Source of the DNA: Acidobacteriota bacterium
GTDB lineage: Bacteria; Acidobacteriota; Vicinamibacteria; Vicinamibacterales; 2-12-FULL-66-21
Direction: 5' to 3'
DNA: 12,938 nucleotides
Assembly: GCA_013362195.1 (NCBI GenBank)
Contig: JABFWM010000241.1
Location: 1 to 12,938, forward strand
Part shown: piece by piece, positions 7,371 through 12,938 of the stretch
How the letters are laid out: every line of letters begins with the position of its first letter
How positions within the stretch are numbered: position 1 is the stretch's first letter
Made by a program: the position numbers and the translations under genes
The notes under the pieces: generated by a model
The model's database searches: none
Told to the model about the DNA's origin: nothing
What the model saw: the letters and a program-made list of their open reading frames with translations, nothing else

Positions 7371-7420
7371 ATATTCGCAATATCGACGGTAACAAATCCG
7401 CGATTCGCGAGATTTGTCAC
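7371..7420. repeat. Adjacent AT-rich inverted repeats, the second long and near-perfect
   Basis: ATATT-cgc-AATAT occupies 7371-7383. Six bases on, 7389-7420 folds as GTAACAAATC/GATTTGTCAC (one mismatch at 7391/7418) continued by CGCG/CGCG around an ATT loop, with A7410 bulged: 13 of 14 positions pair. The A/T-rich arms contrast with the surrounding GC-rich sequence. The second structure ends 3 bases before the candidate -24 box. It may be an operator overlapping a promoter, or a hairpin in a transcript from further upstream. Confidence 0.7.
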
Positions 7421-7422
7421 GA

Positions 7423-7439
7423 CCGGCCAGCAAATTGCT
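7423..7439 (+). promoter_or_regulatory. Candidate sigma-54 (-24/-12) promoter of the exoprotein gene
   Basis: CCGGCCAGCAAATTGCT fits the RpoN consensus YTGGCACGnnnnTTGCW in the invariant GG (7425-7426), the 10-base spacing, the invariant GC (7437-7438) and all of the -12 box TTGCT; three positions of the -24 box differ (T, A and C). Transcription would begin near 7450, leaving a leader of about 137 bases. No sigma-54 activator gene is in the window and the nearby regulator is NarL-type, so this is tentative. Confidence 0.3.
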
Positions 7440-7476
7440 CAATCTTCCCGCACAACAACCGATCTGAGCCGACCCT

Positions 7477-7557
7477 GCAGCCGTCCGGCTGCGCCACGCA
7501 CCTGACGTCCTGGCTGCGCGGATCGAACCGGTGGGCATCTCCGGCATGCCGGAGGTG
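7477..7557 (+). promoter_or_regulatory. Leader hairpins upstream of the exoprotein start
   Basis: Two compact inverted repeats lie between the candidate promoter and the start codon. GCAGCCG-tc-CGGCTGC is at 7477-7492. CTCCGGCATGCCGGAG, a perfect 16-base palindrome at 7539-7554, can be lengthened as RNA to 7536-7557 through one G-U pair. GGCTGCGC occurs at both 7487-7494 and 7512-7519, so the left arm GCAGCC (7477-7482) has two possible partners. The structure ends about 17 bases before AGGAG. A mRNA-stability or translation-control role is possible but not shown. Confidence 0.4.
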
Positions 7558-7586
7558 TGCGCGGGCGGCGTGTAGGAGACCGAGCA

Positions 7587-10500
7587 ATGGGCGGATTCGC
7601 GAGACGTGTGGCGATCGTCGGCGCTGTGTTGGGTGCGTGGCTGCTGGGGGCGCCTGCGCTCTCTCCCACCCTCTGGACGATCATCCTGGCGCAGGCCCCG
7701 AGCTGCACCTCCAATCCAACCGTCTGCGAAAACCAGCTGACCGGCAGCGCGCAGAGCGAGTGGGATATTCAAGGCGCCGGCGACGCGACGCTCCAGGGAT
7801 TCGCGACCGACATCAGCGTCAACGCCGGCGCCACCGTCGCGTTCAAGATCCGCACGAGCGCGCCGGGGTTCGTCATCGATATTTATCGCCTCGGGTACTA
7901 CGGCGGCGCCGGGGCGCGCAAGGTCGCGTCGCTCACACCGACGGCGGCCGACATCCTCGCGGCGCAGAACCAGCCGCCGTGTCTCACCGATGCCGCATCG
8001 GGCCTCGTGGACTGCGGCAACTGGTCGGTCAGCGGCACGTGGAACACGAGCGGCGTCACGTCCGGCGTGTTCGTCGCAAAACTCTCGCGTTCCGACAACC
8101 TCACTGCCTCGAGCCACATCTATTTCATCGTCCGCGACGATGCGCGGCGGACGGACGTTCTGTTCCAGACCTCGGACACGACGTGGCAGGCCTACAACCA
8201 GTTCGGCGGCGGCAGCCTGTATTGCGGCGGCCCGTTCCTCAACGCCGCGGGCGCCTACTCGTGCCCGAACCGCGCGGCGAAGGTCAGCTACAACCGCCCG
8301 TTCGATACGCGCGTCCTGAATCCGCGCAGCTTCCTGTTCAACGCCGAATACCCGATGATCCGCTGGCTCGAAGGCAACGGGTACGACGTCAAGTACTGGA
8401 CCGGCATCGACACGGACCGCTACGGCCTCGACGCGGCGAAGGGCCTGACGAGCGCGGTGCGCCCGAAGATCTTCCTCTCGGTCGGCCACGACGAGTACTG
8501 GTCGGCCGATCAGCGCGCGCACGTCGAGCGCGCGCGCGACGCCGGCGTCAATCTCGCGTTCTTCAGCGGCAACGAAATGTTCTGGAAGACCCGCTTCGAG
8601 CCGTCACTCGACGGCACGAACACCGCCTTCCGCACGCTGGTCAGCTACAAGGAGACGTTCGGCGGTGGCGCCCGCGTCGATCCGGACCCGGCCCAGCCCT
8701 GGACCGGCACCTGGCGCGACCCGCGGTTTCCCCAGGCGGGCGGCGGCGTGCCGGAAAACGGCGTCACCGGCCAGCTCTGGACGGTGAATTGCTGCAGCGA
8801 TCGCATCCATGTGCCGCCGTCGATGTCGGGACTGCGCTTCTGGCGCAACACGGCGGTCGCCAGCCTCACGCCCGCGGATGCGGGCTATCGCACGTCGGTG
8901 GAAACACTCGGCTATGAATGGGACGAAGACATCGACAACGGCTTCCGTCCCGCGGGGCTGGTGCGTCTTTCGTCCACGACGCTGGTCGTGCCCGAGCGGG
9001 TGATCGACTACGGCATCAACGTCGCGCAAGGCACCGCCACCCACAGCCTCAGCCTCTATCGGCACACCAGCGGCGCGCTCGTGTTCGGCGCCGGCACGGT
9101 GCAATGGTCGTGGGGCCTCGACGGCGTGCACGACATGTCGGTCGTGCCGCCGGATCCGGCGATGCAACAGGCGACGGTCAATCTGTTCGCGGACATGGGC
9201 GTGCAGCCGCGCACGCTGCAGGCCGGACTCGTCGCCGCGACGATGTCGCAGGACATCGCCGCCCCGTCGTCGACGATCCTGTCGCCGGCGACTGGCACCA
9301 CGGTGGACAGCGGATCGCGCGTGCCGATCAACGGCACGGCCGTCGAGCAGGGCGGCGGTGTCGTCGCCGGCGTCGAAGTGTCGGTCGACAACGGGACGAC
9401 GTGGCACCGCGCGAACCTGCTCGCGTCGGGCTCCTGGACCTACGCGTGGACGCCGGCGTCGCCGGGCACCGCGACGATCCGGTCGCGCGCCTTCGACGAC
9501 AGCGGCAATGCCGAAGTCGTCGCTGCCGGCACCACGGTGACCATCGGCGCCGGCACCTGTCCGTGTTCGAGCCTGTGGCGGCCGGCCACGGTCCCGACGC
9601 TGCCCTCCGCGGCGGATGCGAACGCGTTGGAAGTCGGCACGAAGTTCTTCAGCGACATCGACGGCTTCGTCACCGGCGTGCGCTTCTACAAGAGCGCCGC
9701 CAACACCGGCACGCACGTCGGCAATCTCTGGTCGCTGACGGGCACGCGGCTCGCCACGGTCACCTTCGCCAACGAGACGCCGTCGGGATGGCAGCAGGCG
9801 ACGTTCGCAGCGCCGGTCGCGATCCGCGCCAACACGACCTACGTCATCTCGTATCACACCAACGTCGGATCGTATTCCGCGGACGCCGCCTATTTCGCGA
9901 CCGCGCCCATCGATTCTCCGCCGCTGCACGCGCCGACCAGCCCGGTCGCCGGCGGCAACGGCGTGTTCGTGTACGGCGCATCACAGTTCCCCAACAACAC
10001 GTTCAATGCGAGCAATTACTGGGTGGACCTGGTGTTCGCGGCCAGCGTCGCGGACTCGACGCCGCCGGTGGTGTCCCAGATCAAAGCCAGCATCGTCGAC
10101 AGCTCCAAAGTGACGATCACCTGGACGACGAACGAGGACGCCACGTCGAAGGTTCAGTATTCGACGGATCCGTCCATCCTCGACGGCACCACGATTCTGC
10201 CGCCGGGAACGCAGACGCTCGCGGTCGCGACGTTCGTGACGCTGCACAGCGTGACGCTGTCGGGCCTCACGCCGAATACGACGTACTACTATCGGGTCGT
10301 GTCCGTCGATCGCTCGGGCAATGGCGCGGACGTCGCGGCGCCCAGCGTCACGGTGCCGGGGCCGACGCTGCGCGACACGGCCGCCGCCGACTTCGCGGCT
10401 GGCGCCGGCACGCGCACGTATGTCGCGGAGACGGACGATGGCGAGCTGACGCTCGCGCCGGCGTCCGGCATCGAGTTCTCCGGCACGACGCTGCCCGCCG

Positions 10501-12938
10501 GATGGAGCGATGTCCCGTATGCCGCCGGCGGCGCGGCGTTCATCGGCAATGGCGTCGCGCTGGTCGACGGCTCCCGGCTCGGCACGTGCGTGAACGTCGG
10601 AACGGTCTGCCAGGAGCAGTGGGCGTTGACGCCCGGGCACCGCCTCGAATTCGTCGCGACCTTCACCGGCGACGCGTTCCAGCACTCCGGGTTCGCGCAG
10701 AGCTTCGCGTCCGCGTCGGAGCCCTGGGCGATCTTCAGCACGCTTTCCGGCGGCGTCCTCACGGCGCGCACCAACACGCCAATCGGCGGCATCGACACGT
10801 TCCTGGGAACGGCGTTCCTCGGTTCGCCCCATCGATACACCATCGACTGGAACGACACGAACGTCGTCTACAGCATCGACGGCAAGGTTGTCGCGACGCA
10901 CACCGTGGCGCTTGCCGGCCCGTTGCGGCCCGTCGCCGCCAGCGACTTCAGCGTCTTCGGCGGCAACGTGATGATCGACTGGTTGCGCCTGTCGCCGTAC
11001 GCGGGGACCGGCACCTTCGACTCGCGCGTGTTCGACGCGAACGCGGTCGTCGCCTGGCACACGATGCAGTGGCTCGCGGACGCGCCGACCGGCACGACGG
11101 TGGCGCTCAGCGTGCGCACGGGCGGCACGCCGGATCCGGCCGACGGCACCTGGTCCGCCTGGCAACCGATTGCCGCACCGGGACCACTGACGTTGAGTTC
11201 ACGGTACATCCAGTACCGCGCCGCGCTGTCCTCCACCAACCCGGCGATCACGCCGAACCTGCTCGACGTCATCGTCAGCACCGGCCACGCACCCGTCGCG
11301 GTGGCGGATGCCGCATCGGTTCCGGCAAACCGCAGCATCACGTTCGCCCCATCGGGCCCGGGCAGTCTCGTCGCCAATGACTCCGACGCGGACGCCGGTG
11401 ACGTCCTGCGCGTGATCGCGGTCACGCCGCCCGCGCACGGTGTCGCGGTGCTCAATGCCGACGGATCGGTCACCTACGCACCGTCGCTCAATTACACGGG
11501 GAGCGACGCGTTCGGCTATACGGTCAGCGACGGCTTGCTCACGGCGGCCGCGACGGTCACGATGAACGTCGGGGCGGTCAACTCGGCGCCCGTCGCGCGC
11601 GCGGACGCCTTCGTGGTCGACGAGGACACGGTGCTTGCCGTCATTGCCCCCGGGGTCCTCGGCAATGACACCGATGTCGACGGTAATCCGCTCACCGCCG
11701 TCCTCGTGTCGCCGCCCGCTCACGGCGCCGTTGTGATGAGCCCGAACGGCGCGTTCACCTACACGCCGCAACCGAATTACGCGGGGCCGGATCTCTTCAC
11801 CTACAAGGCGAACGACGGCAGCCTCGACAGCAACGTCGCCGCGGTGCAGATCACGGTCAACCAGATCAACGATCCGCCAATCGCCGAGCCGGATGCGTTC
11901 GCGACAACGATCGGCCAATCGCTGACCATCGCGGCGCCCGGCGTACTCGCCAACGACCATGACGTCGAAGTGGAAGACACCGCGCCGCTCACCGCCGTCC
12001 TCGTCGGCACGGCCAACGCGCACGGCGCCGTGACGCTGGCCGCGAACGGCTCGTTCACCTATGTGCCGGAGAGCGGGTTCGTCGGCACCGCGTCGTTCAC
12101 CTACGCCGCGGTCGACCACCTTGGCGCACAAGGCGCACCGGCAACCGTCACGATCGACGTGCGCATGGAATCGGTGTCGCAGCAATTGACCGCCGCCGGC
12201 ACGGTGTCCACCGGCACGGCGGTGACGGCGGACCATCCGCTGCAGACAGCGGTGACCACTCCGGCGGCCGCGGCGGTGACGATCGCGCATGGCGTGCTCT
12301 CGAGCACCACGCCGGCGGGAGAGTTCACCTTCCTCAATCGTCAGGTGGACGTGACCGTGCTCAACGCGGCTGGCAACGAATTCGTTGCCCCGATCGCGAC
12401 CCCGCTGACCCTGTCGTTCACGATCGACGCGTCGTTGATTCCGCCCGGCGCGAGCGCGGCGACGCTGCAGATCTTCCGCAACGGCGTGCTCGTGCCCGAC
12501 TGCCTTGCGGCGACCACCACCCCGTCGACGCAGCCTGATCCCTGCGTCACGAGCCGGCGCACGAACCTCGATGCCAGCGTCGTCCTTTCGGTGCTGACCA
12601 CCCACGCGAGCCACTGGCACATCGGCGTCGCCAGCACCGACCCGAAGCCCGTGGCGCGCGACGACTCCGGTTACACGACAGCGCCGGGAACGCCGCTGGT
12701 CGTCGTGGGGCCCGGCGTGCTGGGCAACGACCGCGGACGGACGCTGTTGAAAGCGGCGCTCGGTGCGGTCACCGGCGGCAGCGTCGCGCTCTCGGACAGC
12801 GGCGGGTTCACGTTTACGCCGGCACCGGCGTTCTGCGGCATCGCCACCTTCACATACACCGCCGGCGACACGACTGGTCTGCAGAGCCTGCCGGCAACCG
12901 CCAGCATCAAGATCAACTGCCCTCCCGTGGGCGTCAAT
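7587..12938 (+). CDS. Secreted multidomain protein with N,N-dimethylformamidase beta-subunit-like domain, DUF4082 and cadherin-like repeats (3' end outside window)
   Basis: The frame runs 1784 codons without a stop and leaves the window. The ATG has AGGAG 8 bases upstream. Residues 1-37 form a signal peptide (RR, hydrophobic core, cleavage likely after AQA), so the product is exported. Domains in order: 47-545 resembles the N,N-dimethylformamidase beta-subunit C-terminal family, with VGHDEYW at 299-305, SGNEMFWK at 327-334 and GYEWDEDID at 442-450; 558-655 Ig-like, resembling the sulfite-oxidase dimerisation domain (EVSVDNGTTW); 658-820 DUF4082 (LEVGTKFFSD, GVRFYKS); 824-926 fibronectin-III-like (TWTTNEDATSKVQYS); 928-1138 a lectin/LamG-like beta-sandwich; 1139-1234 a second beta domain (WSAWQP, RYIQYRAAL); 1236-1529 three cadherin-like repeats; 1530-1683 unassigned; 1684-1784 a fourth repeat. 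An extracellular or surface hydrolase or adhesin is inferred; its substrate is unknown, and iron-ligand conservation cannot be judged by eye. Confidence 0.88.
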   Translation, partial: MGGFARRVAIVGAVLGAWLLGAPALSPTLWTIILAQAPSCTSNPTVCENQLTGSAQSEWDIQGAGDATLQGFATDISVNAGATVAFKIRTSAPGFVIDIYRLGYYGGAGARKVASLTPTAADILAAQNQPPCLTDAASGLVDCGNWSVSGTWNTSGVTSGVFVAKLSRSDNLTASSHIYFIVRDDARRTDVLFQTSDTTWQAYNQFGGGSLYCGGPFLNAAGAYSCPNRAAKVSYNRPFDTRVLNPRSFLFNAEYPMIRWLEGNGYDVKYWTGIDTDRYGLDAAKGLTSAVRPKIFLSVGHDEYWSADQRAHVERARDAGVNLAFFSGNEMFWKTRFEPSLDGTNTAFRTLVSYKETFGGGARVDPDPAQPWTGTWRDPRFPQAGGGVPENGVTGQLWTVNCCSDRIHVPPSMSGLRFWRNTAVASLTPADAGYRTSVETLGYEWDEDIDNGFRPAGLVRLSSTTLVVPERVIDYGINVAQGTATHSLSLYRHTSGALVFGAGTVQWSWGLDGVHDMSVVPPDPAMQQATVNLFADMGVQPRTLQAGLVAATMSQDIAAPSSTILSPATGTTVDSGSRVPINGTAVEQGGGVVAGVEVSVDNGTTWHRANLLASGSWTYAWTPASPGTATIRSRAFDDSGNAEVVAAGTTVTIGAGTCPCSSLWRPATVPTLPSAADANALEVGTKFFSDIDGFVTGVRFYKSAANTGTHVGNLWSLTGTRLATVTFANETPSGWQQATFAAPVAIRANTTYVISYHTNVGSYSADAAYFATAPIDSPPLHAPTSPVAGGNGVFVYGASQFPNNTFNASNYWVDLVFAASVADSTPPVVSQIKASIVDSSKVTITWTTNEDATSKVQYSTDPSILDGTTILPPGTQTLAVATFVTLHSVTLSGLTPNTTYYYRVVSVDRSGNGADVAAPSVTVPGPTLRDTAAADFAAGAGTRTYVAETDDGELTLAPASGIEFSGTTLPAGWSDVPYAAGGAAFIGNGVALVDGSRLGTCVNVGTVCQEQWALTPGHRLEFVATFTGDAFQHSGFAQSFASASEPWAIFSTLSGGVLTARTNTPIGGIDTFLGTAFLGSPHRYTIDWNDTNVVYSIDGKVVATHTVALAGPLRPVAASDFSVFGGNVMIDWLRLSPYAGTGTFDSRVFDANAVVAWHTMQWLADAPTGTTVALSVRTGGTPDPADGTWSAWQPIAAPGPLTLSSRYIQYRAALSSTNPAITPNLLDVIVSTGHAPVAVADAASVPANRSITFAPSGPGSLVANDSDADAGDVLRVIAVTPPAHGVAVLNADGSVTYAPSLNYTGSDAFGYTVSDGLLTAAATVTMNVGAVNSAPVARADAFVVDEDTVLAVIAPGVLGNDTDVDGNPLTAVLVSPPAHGAVVMSPNGAFTYTPQPNYAGPDLFTYKANDGSLDSNVAAVQITVNQINDPPIAEPDAFATTIGQSLTIAAPGVLANDHDVEVEDTAPLTAVLVGTANAHGAVTLAANGSFTYVPESGFVGTASFTYAAVDHLGAQGAPATVTIDVRMESVSQQLTAAGTVSTGTAVTADHPLQTAVTTPAAAAVTIAHGVLSSTTPAGEFTFLNRQVDVTVLNAAGNEFVAPIATPLTLSFTIDASLIPPGASAATLQIFRNGVLVPDCLAATTTPSTQPDPCVTSRRTNLDASVVLSVLTTHASHWHIGVASTDPKPVARDDSGYTTAPGTPLVVVGPGVLGNDRGRTLLKAALGAVTGGSVALSDSGGFTFTPAPAFCGIATFTYTAGDTTGLQSLPATASIKINCPPVGVN
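11290..12169 (+). repeat. Three tandem cadherin-like/Ig-like coding repeats
   Basis: Three modules of about 95 residues follow one pattern: PVA-DA at the start, GVL-ND-D-D in the middle, HG-V---NGSFTY-P--G----FTY and a closing TVTI strand. They start near 11290, 11590 and 11877. The second and third share an exact 20-base stretch (11688-11707 and 11985-12004), which suggests fairly recent duplication or gene conversion. The Asp-rich loops (NDTDVDGNP) are typical of calcium-binding linkers in this class. A fourth, more divergent copy begins near 12637. Confidence 0.8.

Larger units (their letters stand above)
7059..7586. other. 528-base non-coding, structure-rich region upstream of the large exoprotein gene
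   Basis: No credible gene is present. The first 160 bases show only short GC palindromes (GCCCGATCGGGC at 7073-7084, CGCCCGGGCG at 7095-7104). From 7224 on there is a series of longer inverted repeats (7224-7264, 7321-7338, 7371-7383, 7389-7420, 7477-7492, 7536-7557), an AT-rich island at about 7362-7400 that stands out in this GC-rich sequence, and a candidate -24/-12 element at 7423-7439. The region ends in the AGGAG ribosome site (7574-7578) of the exoprotein. A regulatory region or a structured leader/small RNA is inferred; no known riboswitch class is recognised. Confidence 0.6.

Noticed and set aside
7144..7371. 75-codon + strand open frame in the intergenic region
   Set aside because: GTG start without a ribosome site, Arg/Ser/His-rich composition, and it runs across the inverted repeats; not credible as a protein.
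7491..7586. Cyclic-di-GMP (GEMM) riboswitch suspected from CCACGCACC in the leader
   Set aside because: Beyond that short match the conserved AAACC, GGGACGCAAAGC and tetraloop-receptor elements are missing.
8918..11380. Long + strand frame of about 820 codons within the exoprotein gene
   Set aside because: Its translation is Arg/Gly-rich and lacks domain patterns, whereas the frame from 7587 gives continuous recognisable domains. It is a GC-bias shadow.

Overview
The window is high-GC, mostly coding bacterial DNA with no tRNA, rRNA, CRISPR array or transposase that I can see. It looks like a Gram-negative-type soil or environmental bacterium. The style (GC-rich coding, palindromic intergenic repeats, a NarL-type two-component pair, a very long secreted mosaic protein) would fit Acidobacteriota such as Vicinamibacteria, but that is inference and no taxonomic marker is present.

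Left block (1-4539): reductive pyrimidine (uracil/thymine) breakdown and uptake. The 5' part of preA (catalytic flavin subunit of dihydropyrimidine dehydrogenase) reads leftwards and leaves the window. Divergent from it, reading right, are a nitrilase-superfamily N-carbamoyl-beta-alanine amidase, hydA (dihydropyrimidinase) and an NCS1-family nucleobase/hydantoin permease. Together they would import a pyrimidine or dihydropyrimidine, reduce it, open the ring and release the beta-amino acid, CO2 and ammonia. The electron-transfer subunit PreT and a beta-alanine aminotransferase are not in view. Between the amidase and hydA lies a small cluster of near-palindromic repeats.

Middle block (4631-7058): a membrane sensor histidine kinase (about six predicted membrane helices, GAF-like region, HisKA_3 and HATPase) and a NarL/FixJ-type response regulator whose start overlaps the kinase stop by 8 bases. 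Signal and target genes are unknown.

Right block (7059-12938): a 528-base non-coding stretch unusually rich in inverted repeats, with a candidate sigma-54-type promoter, leads to one reading frame that starts at 7587 and stays open to the window edge (1784 codons, no stop). It encodes a secreted mosaic protein: signal peptide, N,N-dimethylformamidase beta-subunit-like domain, Ig-like domain, DUF4082, fibronectin-III-like domain, two further beta-sandwich regions, and cadherin-like/Ig-like repeats interrupted by an unassigned module. This frame and its structured upstream region are the least ordinary part of the window.
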